The translations under genes were made by a program, and so were the position numbers. From the NCBI GenBank assembly GCA_020736575.1, contig JAGPYM010000045.1, forward strand, positions 1 to 64,000: a DNA stretch of 64,000 nt, read 5' to 3'. This document shows, piece by piece, positions 32,388-42,643 of the stretch. Position 1 is the first letter of the stretch. Every line of letters starts with the position of its first letter. The notes under the pieces were generated by a model. That model was not told the origin of the DNA. It saw nothing but the letters and a program-made list of their open reading frames with translations, and did no database searches. The DNA comes from Thelonectria olida (taxonomy: Eukaryota > Ascomycota > Sordariomycetes > Hypocreales > Nectriaceae).

Positions 32388-34676
32388 ATGCATGGGGCCG
32401 TGCCTGTACTAGCTGACACCTCTTCCCTACCCTCTAAGAGCCAGCGATGCCGCCCACCGCCATCATCACCGCATAACGTCGTAATGGAGAGGTACCCCGT
32501 TAAATTATCACCAGCGCCGATTGCCGGCACCTCTAGCCCATCTCGCTCGAGTCCGTCTCGACTGAGCATGGCTGGTGGTGTTAAGAGGAAGCGGGCAGCC
32601 GGTGCCCGGTCGATGTCCCAGTCATCCGTCATCAGCATCTCGTCCGACCCGGATGACGACCGCGAGGCTAAGACAAACCAATCCAGTTTGCCCAGGTCGA
32701 GTGGCCCCGTCGAATGGACATCCACAGACAGTGAACCGTATGGACCGAGTATTGAGGAGTCAAGACTACCCGTCCACCAACCCGCGTGGTGTGTCGACCC
32801 GTATGGACTGAGTAGACCACCCAACAACCAACCCTCGCCGCATGTCCCGTCTGGGCCGAGTATCGAGGAGCCAACACTACCTGTCTACCAACCCGGGCAA
32901 ACCCCGTGGGGGGCTGACCCGAATTGGAGCAGACCGCCCAAGAACGAACTCTTGGGTCCCTTGTTGCATGCCAAAGACAAGCTGGATGACGCGCCGACGC
33001 TTTGTAAGGAGCAGCAAGATCTTGTCAATCTAATCATGAGCAATCGCAATGTCTTCTACACGGGCTCGGCAGGTTGCGGCAAGTCGACCGTCTTGAAAGC
33101 TGCTGTCAAGAGGCTGGAAGAGATGGGTCTCAAGGTTGATATTGTCGCGCCTACCGGTCGGGCGGCGCTTCAAGTTGACGGCAGGTCGACATGGTCCTAT
33201 ATGGGCTGGACGCCAGATTACCACAAGCTTACCCGTGAGAACCTTATCGCCAAGGGGTTTCGCACGCATGTCATGGCCCGACTTAGGAACACTAACGTGC
33301 TCATCATCGATGAGATTAGCATGGTGGAGAATCATCATCTAGAGCGCATCAATGCTTGCATGAAAGCCGTCAGGTGCTGGAACCAAGAAGATGCTCCTGC
33401 TTTTGGAGGAGTCCAGCTAATCGTCACGGGCGACTTCTGTCAGTTACCACCGGTGAAGCCGTTTCAGTACTGCATCGAATGCGGGCTGGAGATGGAGGAG
33501 TCTAGCGACTGCGAGACCGAGTCTGGCGGCTACGAGACCGTGTTCAATTGCCCCGAAAACCACGGCCCGTTCCGAGAAAGGGACAAATGGGCTTTCAAGA
33601 GCGCCGCTTGGGAGGAAGCCAAGTTTGCCCACATACACCTGAAAGAGATTCATCGCCAGAAGGACGAGGACTTCATCAAAATGCTCCAGAAATGTCGACT
33701 TGGAATCAGACTTTCACCACCCGAGATGGCAACGCTGATGGAGCATCCCTGCAAAGTCAACAAAGCCACACGACTCCTCTGCACAAGACGAGAGGTCGCC
33801 AAGGTCAACCAAGAAAACTTCAACAAACTAAGAACACCACAACTCGAATATAGGGCTTCGGACGACTTCAACTGGAGACGTCAGGAGCACCCACACCTTG
33901 GTCATTACAACAACCGTTTCTCCGATGGGACATTGGCGGCCTGCAAGGATCATCGATTAGAGCCACGCGTTACCCTGCGGATAGGTATGCTTGTTGTGCT
34001 GCAAGTGAATCTCGACCTATCGGCAGGATTGTGCAACGGAAGCCAGGGTATCATTTGCGGTTTCGAGGAATTTGACCCTGCAAAGCTCCCAAGGGCCAAA
34101 CGCAAGGGTGACAACCTTTTGCCAGAGCAGATCATCAACGGGGAACGTGCGGAGCTCAAAGAGTACCAAATAAAAAGCTTCATAGAAGCACAGCGTGCGA
34201 AAGCCTGGCCGCGAGTGCTCTTCCATAACGGCATGAAGCGCACCATCTACGCCTCCTGCGTGGTCAACACTGTCGGTGACAGAGAGCCCTATTCCCTCCT
34301 GCATCGAACGCAGATTCCTCTTGTGGCCGGGTGGGCCATGAGTATCCATAAGAGTCAGGGCATGACGCTGGATCGCGTCATTGTCAACCTGTCGAGAGCC
34401 TTTGAAGAAGGTCAGGTGTATGTCGCCTTGTCCCGGGCAACGAGCCTTGAGGGCCTCAAGATTGAGGGTGGCTCGGAAGGATTATGTGTAGGAGAGGGCG
34501 GAAACGATGATGTGCGAATGTTTCTGCAGGATAAGTTTGGAGACGGACAATTGTTGGATCATGATCGACCCGGTAGTCACCATTCTAGCCCACCCGGGTC
34601 CCGTCATATCTCACCCCAGCTCGCCCCAGCTCAGTCTCAAGGCAGCTTAATAGTGGACGCGATAACTATTTCCTAA
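32388..34676 (+). CDS. PIF1-like DNA helicase
   Basis: A long frame for a superfamily 1B 5'-3' helicase of PIF1 type. Walker A is GSAGCGKST, Walker B is VLIIDEISM, followed by the Gln loop GDFCQLPPV, the motif LCTRREVAKVNQ, and the C-terminal motifs AMSIHKSQGMTLDRVIVNLS and VYVALSRAT. A Cys-rich insert (CIECG ... CPENH) sits between motifs III and IV. The frame opens before 32388; the true start could be the ATG at 32388, 32484 or 32570, and a GTAAGT at 32377 allows an upstream exon. The N-terminal 200 residues are low-complexity with a duplicated 35-residue module. There is no Rep/HUH endonuclease, so it is not a Helitron protein. It probably acts in the nucleus on G-quadruplex or replication intermediates, by family analogy. 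Confidence 0.88.
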   Translation: MHGAVPVLADTSSLPSKSQRCRPPPSSPHNVVMERYPVKLSPAPIAGTSSPSRSSPSRLSMAGGVKRKRAAGARSMSQSSVISISSDPDDDREAKTNQSSLPRSSGPVEWTSTDSEPYGPSIEESRLPVHQPAWCVDPYGLSRPPNNQPSPHVPSGPSIEEPTLPVYQPGQTPWGADPNWSRPPKNELLGPLLHAKDKLDDAPTLCKEQQDLVNLIMSNRNVFYTGSAGCGKSTVLKAAVKRLEEMGLKVDIVAPTGRAALQVDGRSTWSYMGWTPDYHKLTRENLIAKGFRTHVMARLRNTNVLIIDEISMVENHHLERINACMKAVRCWNQEDAPAFGGVQLIVTGDFCQLPPVKPFQYCIECGLEMEESSDCETESGGYETVFNCPENHGPFRERDKWAFKSAAWEEAKFAHIHLKEIHRQKDEDFIKMLQKCRLGIRLSPPEMATLMEHPCKVNKATRLLCTRREVAKVNQENFNKLRTPQLEYRASDDFNWRRQEHPHLGHYNNRFSDGTLAACKDHRLEPRVTLRIGMLVVLQVNLDLSAGLCNGSQGIICGFEEFDPAKLPRAKRKGDNLLPEQIINGERAELKEYQIKSFIEAQRAKAWPRVLFHNGMKRTIYASCVVNTVGDREPYSLLHRTQIPLVAGWAMSIHKSQGMTLDRVIVNLSRAFEEGQVYVALSRATSLEGLKIEGGSEGLCVGEGGNDDVRMFLQDKFGDGQLLDHDRPGSHHSSPPGSRHISPQLAPAQSQGSLIVDAITIS

Positions 34677-34699
34677 TCTACAAATACACACCTTCGACG

Positions 34700-35101
34700 A
34701 CCCTATCTGATGATAAGCTCCACTTACGAATTATCCAATTGGAAGACCAAGTTGTATCTCTAACTAGGAAATTAGGCCAGTCAAAGGCTAAGAAGAGAGG
34801 AAGAGTTTATAAAGAGCCAAATAGTCTTTTTACAGCTATTCGAAATGTAAGGCAGGCAAGGAGGCGAATTAGAACACCTGAGGTAGAAGATTCAGAATAG
34901 CTTGTTTTTCCTTTGTTCTAGCTGGTTAGTTTTATAATATTTTGAAATTTTATTAGTTATTATATATAAAAACCTTTTAAATGAACAAATTGGGCCTCTT
35001 GGTTGCTGTTTTATATGCATTGGAAGTCATAGGTTGATTTTAGCTATCGTGTAAGTGGGCCGGTCCGTTAGACCCCTGATCCGTAAGTGGGTGGTCTGAC
35101 T
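34700..35101 (+). mobile_element. 3' remnant of a second pogo-type element
   Basis: The plus frame around 34715-34900 reads QLEDQVVSLTRKLGQ, KKRGRVYKEPNSLFTAIRNV and a stop. This is the coiled, basic C-terminal tail typical of pogo/Fot1 transposases and is comparable to the tail of the minus-strand pogo at 38 kb. About 200 bases later a candidate right TIR ends GTGGTCTGACT at 35101, followed by TA. It contains the repeated word CCGTAAGTGGG. The left end and catalytic domain are missing. The remnant begins within 40 bases of the PIF1 stop codon. Confidence 0.6.
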
Positions 35102-35312
35102 TAATGCTAATGAGCCTGATGCCCATGGAAGTGGAGTGTATTGAGTGAGCAAATTGCCTTAAGGCTGTATCGATGGACTTGCCCAATCGAAGCAGTCTCA
35201 CAGGCGACAACGCTATCCTGTTATTTAGTAGTAAACAATGCCATGTGCCACCAACAACTCCCTGCGAGTATCATACCTACAAAGGATCGGCGGCTATCAC
35301 ACAGCAGATACC

Positions 35313-36305
35313 TCAAGCCTTTGTCCTGTTTTTCTCCTTCTCCCAAGCATATCTCGCAGCCCTGTGGGTCTTTAAATACGCCGTGTGCATCTCCTTCGCA
35401 CATCTCTCCACCCTCCAAGCAAGCTCCCACGTTGAATCCTCAGGTGGGTATCCAACCCACTCCACCAGGAATTGCAATTTCTCGTCCTTGACCTTCCACC
35501 GGCGGATCCTAAAAACGTGGAACAAATTTATTCCTGTTGCTTCCTCGCGGCCTCCAATGAATTCCCAGTAGCGGTAGAGCATAAGTGGACAGTCTTGTTG
35601 AAAGGTACGCTCATCGACGAGCGTGGGCTCGGAGCAGCCAGTCCATTTGATCATGAGCTCGACCTCGGTTTTGTTTTTGGTGTGGTGACTGATGATTGCT
35701 TCGACTTCGTATCTCGACTCTTCTGTATCATCTCGCTTCTCCTCGGGCTCGGCCAATTCAGTCGTATGATCTGCGTCAGTTGGCTCCTCTCGGTCCTCTG
35801 GCTTGTTTGTGTCCTTTCGCTCGGCCGAATTCTTTTTCTGCTTCTTGCCTTCCAGGTGCTTGCGGTCCTTTCCGCCCTCCATCTTGCCGTGAGACATCGG
35901 CTTATCTTCATTGTCGAGTTTAGGTAAAGCATCGTGATTCCTTGGCGCCGAGTAAGCGACATCAGGCCCGAGTTTTGAGGGCTGGATAACATCTGTGGCT
36001 ACGTCTCGCATTATTGTATCCTGTGCGGTCTCAGTCTGCTCGTCTATCATTTGGCCCATAGAATAGGAAATAGCAGACTCGGTGGCATTCAAAGACGCCA
36101 GCACCAGAAGCGGGCTGACTTCGGTAGGAAAGTTACGTTTGTCGTTCGCATGGAATCCCTTGAGATCCGATTGCTTTACAGATTGTCGGCGTCTGGTTAA
36201 TGCACTATGTGCAATTGTCTTTGCGCTGAAGATGCGTGAGAGCTGGATGAAGCGCGATTGGCGCGTGGCGCGGGCGTTGATTCTGCTCGTTCTCGTCCTG
36301 GCCAT
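35313..36305 (-). CDS. Two-chromodomain protein
   Basis: A 330-aa intronless protein from ATG at 36305 (MARTRTSRIN). The first 160 residues are basic to acidic and disordered, with a Lys/Glu-rich tract. The first chromodomain-like unit reads YEVEAIISHHTKNKTEVELM then IKWTG, and the second LFHVFRIRRWKVKDEKLQFL then VEWVGYPPEDSTWE. Aromatic-cage positions look partly kept: Tyr and Trp in the first, and Phe, Trp and a Trp in DSTWE in the second. Tandem chromodomains occur in CHD1 and some retroelement integrases, but no ATPase or integrase is attached here. It probably reads methylated histone tails; which mark is unknown. The frame is intact. Its neighbours are pogo elements on both sides and HP1 4.3 kb away. 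Confidence 0.8.
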   Translation of the reverse strand: MARTRTSRINARATRQSRFIQLSRIFSAKTIAHSALTRRRQSVKQSDLKGFHANDKRNFPTEVSPLLVLASLNATESAISYSMGQMIDEQTETAQDTIMRDVATDVIQPSKLGPDVAYSAPRNHDALPKLDNEDKPMSHGKMEGGKDRKHLEGKKQKKNSAERKDTNKPEDREEPTDADHTTELAEPEEKRDDTEESRYEVEAIISHHTKNKTEVELMIKWTGCSEPTLVDERTFQQDCPLMLYRYWEFIGGREEATGINLFHVFRIRRWKVKDEKLQFLVEWVGYPPEDSTWELAWRVERCAKEMHTAYLKTHRAARYAWEKEKNRTKA

Positions 36306-37950
36306 TGTGCGGCTCGAGGAGAAGCAGTAGGGTTGAGGGTAATCCGACGGAAAGCGATTGAGTCTGATGCGTGCAAAGGAGGGTCGCTTAGTGTATAGAT
36401 GAGACAAAGAGGTTTCGCAGTTGCGTGATGAAGAGCCAAGTCAGTTTTCCACTAGGTTGACGTGAGATGGTATCGTGATTGATTGTTATTGCGTATTTTA
36501 ACTTAGTTGAACCTTTTTTTGGGGGGGATTTGATCTTGAGTGTCGTGACCCGACCGGTAGATCATCGGTTTCACACGCGTTTCGACCCCGTTCCGTGACT
36601 GCCGCGAAAGCACGTGATGTGCACTTCTACTCAATATTAAAGCACAGGATGGGTGTGCGTGCGCACGCTCGATCCGCAAGCGCAAACCCTGATACTCCAT
36701 GAGAGCGCTAACGTACTTTCTCTCATTTGGATGTCAGAGCTTGGTCGAGGTACTTGAGACTTACATGCTGAAATTCAAATGCTATTTCTATCCGCGTTGG
36801 AATGTATGTATGAAACGCCACGATGCGCTGGACCAGTCTGCTGTTGCAAAACGTCGTCGCCTCAATATTACTACTCCCGGATGGGAGCATGGCATCGACT
36901 CGCCGGCGAGGAGACTAAGCGATGGAGCCAGGCACCGTATGTAGACACACAACCATGAAGATGTACCTGCTTCAAGCATCGTTATGCTCCGCAGGGCTGG
37001 GAAGAGCACAATGAACAGAAAGCCACTTTCCGTTTAGGACAATAACGTACAAGTACCGAGCATGGATCACGCGTCAAACGATGGACAGAAAAATTGCGAG
37101 GCGTGTGGCCCTCTTCGTCGCGCCGGCCAAGGCCACATCTTTGGGCCACTCGATCGGCGTAATCAGCCGTTGTCCCTGTCTCTGTACTGATGTACTCTAC
37201 GTGCGATCAATGCACGATGCATCTCCGAGGTCACGACTTCGCGCCGTTCCTTAGGCACCTTTGACGATGGCGGTTATCCAAGTGCGCACCGAATCCTTTG
37301 CAACAGATCCATAGCCACACTCCTTACACACCAGGATTCGATGTATAGGTAAGTGAACAAAGGGATACAAGGCATTCGCGAAATCAAATTGCGTGGCAAG
37401 ATCCATACTTGATAGAGCTTTAACTCTGTCGCATCACTCCCAAGCCGTGTTCAATACCGCACTTAAACGCGATACCTCACGCGTTCCTGACCTAACGCGC
37501 GCTACGATTAACAACGATTTTATTGGCTATGTACGAATTCAGCTCTACGCCATCCATTAAATCAACTCTACTCCCCTGTTATGTGGGGTCAGAAAATCAA
37601 CTCAACTAGGGTTAATAAAGTTATTAGTACTACATACTAGCTATCGCGAAGGTCATGCCCTTTTACGTCGCCAAAAGCTTCACTTTCCTAATTTTCAGGC
37701 TCATGAACCCCTTTACACGGATTATGAAAGCCGAAAGATGGAAAAGGGGGCAAACACAGCCAAAATTGGGCCCCGCCGATGTTCCAGATTTTTGTGGCCA
37801 ACTAAGCTTGCTGAATTGGTTCGCCTTGGGGCTTGCCCCACACATGAGTCAACGGTTAATTCATACGGCTTGACTAACTAGCCGTTGAGGAAGCAGTAGC
37901 TTACTCGACTGGTATAGACAAGTGTTTGCTAGAAGGTTTGTGCTAATTTA
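36306..37950. other. No gene seen
   Basis: Promoter side of the chromodomain gene, then 1.3 kb without a recognised feature. A G8 run lies at 36521-36528. Confidence 0.45.
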
Positions 37951-39777
37951 AGTCAAAGCACTGACTTCTCGGCCACCCGGGGTTCTCGGCCACCCTGACT
38001 GCGGTCATGACGGTCAGGAAAAGCCTCATATAACCACAACACAACATAATTGAAATGAATAGATGACATTTCTAGCTATTCAAGCTGCCATTCGAAACAC
38101 ATATCTTCTAGTTTTAATTGACTGACTTCTTGGGACGTTCTGGGCGGGTCTGGAAGTCGGAACATCCGCTCTCTAAGTCTCATGACTTCATCGATCTGTA
38201 TAAATTGTTTGTTTGGGTCTGGATGCACCTTTCGCTTCTTTTTCGGTTGGAGTTCATCATTTTCGACTCGCAGATGTGCCAATTCGACATCACGGGCTGC
38301 TAATGTGGTGTTTTTGCGGTCTAAAGACTTCCCGATCTTCTGGAACAGCAGCCGGGCCGTTTTATCCAGCGTTATCGAGCCAGAAAGCGATGATAATGTA
38401 TGACGAACTTGCCTCGATGCTTGAGGTGTCTCGAACAGACATTCTGAGGGATTTTTCTTGATCTCGATTGTGATATTTGTGGTGTTGGGCTTCATTGTGA
38501 TCATCGGATTCATCAACGGCTTCGCAATCGCGATGGGCCACAATCCTGAGCCTCTCCAGCCAGCTAGGATGTTGTGCTTCGTTATTCCGGCTTTTCTAGC
38601 CGTTGAATAACATGATAGAAACGTCATCTTCCCTAGAGGCGTTGTTTCGTTGATGATACCGAGTTTTCCGACCTCGCGACGATACGCGTTCTTGACCGGG
38701 CTGAAAATCGAGATATCGAGAGGTTGCAGAATGTGAGACGTGTGTGGCGGCAGAAATATCAAATATATGTTGTTTTTAAAGCATTCTTACATAAAATCGT
38801 CGGTGCAGTGGCTGCCATGGCCGTCAAGAATAAGAAGTCTCTTGTCACCCTGTTTCTTAGGCATTGTCTGTGGAATGAAGATATTTTTAAGCCATTTTAA
38901 CGCGATCTTGTCAGAAGTCCAGCCTCGATCACTTGCCTCGAAGTTCCAATCTCTCAAGAAGTCAATATTGAGAGGAAACTACTGTTGCTGGACCGATTTC
39001 CCCTTGAATATCACCAGCGGCTTCAGCATCCGACCGTCCGTTGAGATACACTCGATAATTGTAGTCCAACAACGCGATCCGGGTTGCTTGACTATCGCGA
39101 TCTTCCTCTCTGAGCTCCCAAGCACGAGGCCATTGTGCCCTTGACCCTCCATAATGCCGGCTTCGTCCATGTTGTGGCGGTTCTCGGGTCGAATGCCCTT
39201 TATGAGCGGAAGTTGAAGTAACTGAAAGAAAACCTTCACAATATCAACAGTTGCTCCGTTGAAACGTAATGTATCGATGGTCTTGCCTCTGACAGTGCGA
39301 ACTGCCGGATTTCTCGTCAAAAAGGCATGAACCCAGTGTTTTCCAAGCGGTTGATTATCACCACCTTCCTTGAGGATCCGGGTCGCGAACTCTCGCAGCT
39401 GCTGGTGCGTCGGGGCGAAGCCTAGTTGCTGCTGTGACAATATCCATTCAGTGAGGAAGCTTTCCTGCTCATCAGAGAGCCTTTGCTGACCTCTGTGAGC
39501 CTCCAGGTGCGATATTCGGCCGTTGACGCGTTCACTGATGGTTGTACGCGGTATGCCATACACTTGCGAAGCTTTTCGCACGGAACCACCACTCTCAACG
39601 AACTTGAGAGCTTCGGAAATATCATATTCTGTGTATTTAGGCATAGCGAACAAATGCAATAAAAACTGTAATCAGGGCAGAAAAATTGGTTGAGATATCG
39701 CGTGTTGAAGGTCGTTGTGTGATTGCGACGTGGGTGGGTAAAGGTGGCCGAGAACTCCGGGTGGCCGTGCTTTGACT
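37951..39777 (-). mobile_element. Fot1/pogo-type Tc1-mariner element with TA duplication
   Basis: The ends are inverted repeats starting AGTCAAAGCAC; they share a second block (CGGCCACCCGG, GTTCTCGGCCACC), although the left copy carries an extra TGACTTCT between the blocks. TA lies directly outside both ends (37949-37950 and 39778-39779), the Tc1-mariner target duplication. The 1.83-kb size and the AGTCAA start fit the fungal Fot1 group. The transposase inside has two stops. Confidence 0.9.
38076..39644 (-). pseudogene. Fot1/pogo transposase with two Trp-to-stop changes
   Basis: From ATG 39644 (MPKYTEYDISEAL) the frame encodes an N-terminal psq helix-turn-helix (SGGSVRKASQVYGIPRTTIS), a CENP-B-type second HTH and the DDE core: first Asp in NMDEAGIMEG, second in LLILDGHGSH, third in TSHILQPLDISIFSPVK. 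The tail is basic and coiled (ELQPKKKRKVHPDPNKQF). One frame runs the whole length but has TAG at 38981-38979 (after GKSVQQQ) and TAA at 38789-38787 (after DDFM). At both sites the family has Trp, so both arose by G-to-A changes on the coding strand, as RIP would produce. With no other lesion visible, it is a recently silenced copy. Confidence 0.9.
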
Positions 39778-40646
39778 TATAGCCCGACACCCTTCGGACC
39801 GCCCCAATTGTCTCCACCTGCCTAAGAGCATCAACCCTGTCTTCATGACATCCACTGACGAAGCGTCAACGCAAAGAAAAGGGATGAGCCAGGCCTTATA
39901 ATGTTAGCCTACTCAACCATGGAAATATGAAATGGGATGCGTTGCGGGTTTAAGACTAATAGCAATCCATCCGCTTCTATCCTTATTTAATTATCCAATG
40001 ATCCTTCAATGGAGCAAAGATGTTATAATTAGTCTAGCTTTTGTGGCTTATAACTGACGTTCGTTTCGAACCCATGTAAGCCAATGTGAACGAGGAGTCC
40101 TACATAGTATAATTGTTTGTCAGGAGATACGACGGTAGCATCATGACTACATATGCCTTCGGTTTACCGGCATCGTGCGGCATGAGTGGACCTTCCCACT
40201 CCCATGCCATGCCATCACATGTCAGCAACATCTGCTTGTAGTATAATACACCCGCCAACTGAATAGCCAGAATCTGTGGCTTGAATTATTAAAATCCTAA
40301 TAGCAGTTCGAGCTTGCAGTTTAAAGCAGTCCAACTAAATCTGCAGCCTCCAAGGCTATCCTTGCAGGTGTTGACGCGACAGGTACACTACAAAACAAGA
40401 CGACTTCTTGTGGTTCGGCGATATAGAAGCCGAGAGAATCCATTTCAGCCCACTTTACGTTTAATATGGCACCACCAGCTGGCGTAAGCCGTGTCACCGC
40501 TCAGGGTGACGCTTCGCTGAGCCATAGCAAACTTACTCTAGTATTTAACCTGATCATAGAGTGGCGTATAGAGCAAAATATAGTATAGATAGGTAGAGTT
40601 TAAAGTATAAGTAATGTATCCTTAGTTTATGGTCTGTAATAACGCC
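39778..40646. other. No gene seen
   Basis: Nothing coding. A small hairpin (GTCACC-GCTCAG-GGTGAC) lies at about 40494-40511. The last part is the 3' flank of the HP1 gene. Confidence 0.5.
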
Positions 40647-41765
40647 CTAGAAGGCCCTCATGCCGTCTCTCATAAAACTTTTCTCTTTTCCAATAATTTT
40701 GACGTGCTGCTCATAATACTGGAGCATCTGGGTCGTGTTAACACGGAAACCGACAAGCTAATGGCGTGAAGAAGGGGAGGACTACCTTCTGCGGACACTT
40801 CTTGTAGATAATCTGCGTCTCATGCTTCGTCTTCTGGCCGTTCTTCCAAATAAGATAAACGATTAGCTTCCCATTGTCGTCCTCCACGCAAGCGTCAATC
40901 GTCTCAATCTCATCCTCCCACGACCCTGAAGGAGGACTCCACCGCTTTACAGTTGCAGATAAAGTCTCATCGGCAACATGCGCTTTGTTTCGTCGCAATC
41001 GCTTGAGCATTTTGCCAGAGGTGCCATTCGTCGCCCGTCTTCTTTTAGTTTTCGCAGCTTTGTCCGATTCCTCGAAGATCTTGCCCCTACCCCCAATCCT
41101 ATTAAAATATTCGTTGAGGATCTCATCGCCTGAGACCCTTAAAAATGCACTGATTAGAAAATTAAAGCATAAAGTAGAGATGCCGAGTACGTACTTCAGA
41201 TTGGCCACGGGTTCCCAAGTTAAGTCTTCCTCGCTCTCAAAACCCTCCCACTTAACCTGAAACATGAGGTTGCCCTAAAGGACGTCAGTCATGGACGCAG
41301 CTAAGGTTTACGCAGCATACTCACCTTTTGGTCGATGACATGGTCCTTGATCGTCGCTACAATGAAACTGAGATTCGTGAATACCTAATGAAAGCTCGTT
41401 GCAGGCAAGCAACTCACAGGCCATCCTCGAGTTCACCGTCAACTTCCTCCTCATCACTGTTGTCCGTAGTGTCCCCATTAGGAGCTTCGGCTTTGTCCCG
41501 GTTGAGCACCAACAGTGGCCTGTTTGAGGTTGACCTTCGGCTCCCCTGATGGGGGGTCGTAAGCTTGCTCTGATTTGAAAGCTTGCCGTCGCTGAGTGCT
41601 ACAGGATATTAGCTCTCGCCTTTCCCGGCGTGTGACAGGAGCTGGCGTTGTCGAGATTGGATTTGAAGCGCAAACGCGACGCGCTCTTTTATCTTGCATT
41701 GTGGCGGGACGCTTGAGAGGTCGATGAAGGTGACTGTAAGGAGATAGAATCTTACCTGGAGGCAT
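40647..41765 (-). CDS. HP1-type heterochromatin protein (chromodomain plus chromoshadow)
   Basis: Six exons fit by hand: 41765-41756, 41598-41418, 41367-41325, 41274-41195, 41137-40786 and 40727-40647. All introns (50-157 bp) are GT/AG. The 248-aa product begins MPPALSDGKLS, as other fungal HP1 proteins do. An acidic run (NSDEEEVDGELEDG) precedes the chromodomain with VATIKDHVIDQKGNLMFQVK, WEGFESEEDLTWEP and ILNEYFNRIGG. A basic hinge follows, then a chromoshadow domain with WEDEIETIDACVEDDNGKL, then KTKHETQIIYKKCPQ, ending MLQYYEQHVKIIGK. HP1 binds H3K9me2/3 and dimerises through the chromoshadow domain to form heterochromatin and support DNA methylation. No lesion is seen. Whether this is the core HP1 or an extra paralogue cannot be told here. 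Confidence 0.88.
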
Positions 41766-42643
41766 GCTAGAAGCCTATAAACTGCGCGATTTTGGAATAT
41801 TGCGATGCCTCCCTTCAGAGACCTGTCCGTTGGTTCGTTGTTTATGGAGATTCAGCCGTCAGGCACAACGAGAGCCCCGTCTCAAAAGGACAGAAGGTCA
41901 GGTGATTTCAAGCAGGAGTGAGCACCCTTCCCGATTTGGGCAAGGCGGGGCGGCGTAAGGTGGCGGTGGCTCAGTTTGGGTAAACCAAGCCACATCCAGA
42001 AGGTTGGGGTTGATACTGGGCTCCCCCTTAGCCAATGAATTATCCCAATTTCAAGTCAAGCCTAGGGCTCTTGAGTAAGGATTCAACCTCAAGCGGTTTT
42101 GGTAACTGGCCCTAGAGAAGAAATGGTTGTCACTGCCTCATGAGCCAGGATCAAATCCATCCCTGCCATGTATCTTCAACCATCTAGTGGTCGGAGTAAG
42201 AGGCATGCACAATCAATTATTACTTACAGTAGGACGGGCGGTAGAAGTGGCTCTACACGGCCAACCGTACCAGCGGTTACTTGTGACTTGAATTGCCGGT
42301 ATGTAGAAACGGATCTGAGACGGATACGGAGGTTCTACCGAGTGAGGCTTGGGACATGTATTATATTCGAGCGTTACCATATCAGAAATATCTTTTATAT
42401 TCCCGCGTCATGAACTCTCCGTCACAATCGGCCCCAATGTTTGGAACAGACTACGGCTTGGGTGAACAGACTTATGGGATATTCTGTCGAGGATCGTTGA
42501 CAATAGCAACTATGCCAAGAGGAAAGGTTACATTACAGCTGTTAGGTTCGAGTCGTCCACTTAATTGGGTGGTCTGGCTCACGGTTGGAAATGTCAGAAG
42601 TGTTTGCACACTGTCGGATTTCAACTTCACCATCATAAGCTAT
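41766..42643. other. No gene seen; HP1 promoter side
   Basis: Contains the 5' region of HP1. No other supported feature. Confidence 0.45.

Noticed and set aside
32388..34676. Helitron
   Set aside because: PIF1 helicase motifs are present but no Rep/HUH endonuclease motif and no Helitron-type 3' hairpin with CTRR end were seen.
35141..35927. Plus-strand frames of 116-151 codons
   Set aside because: Antisense to the two-chromodomain gene and without family likeness.
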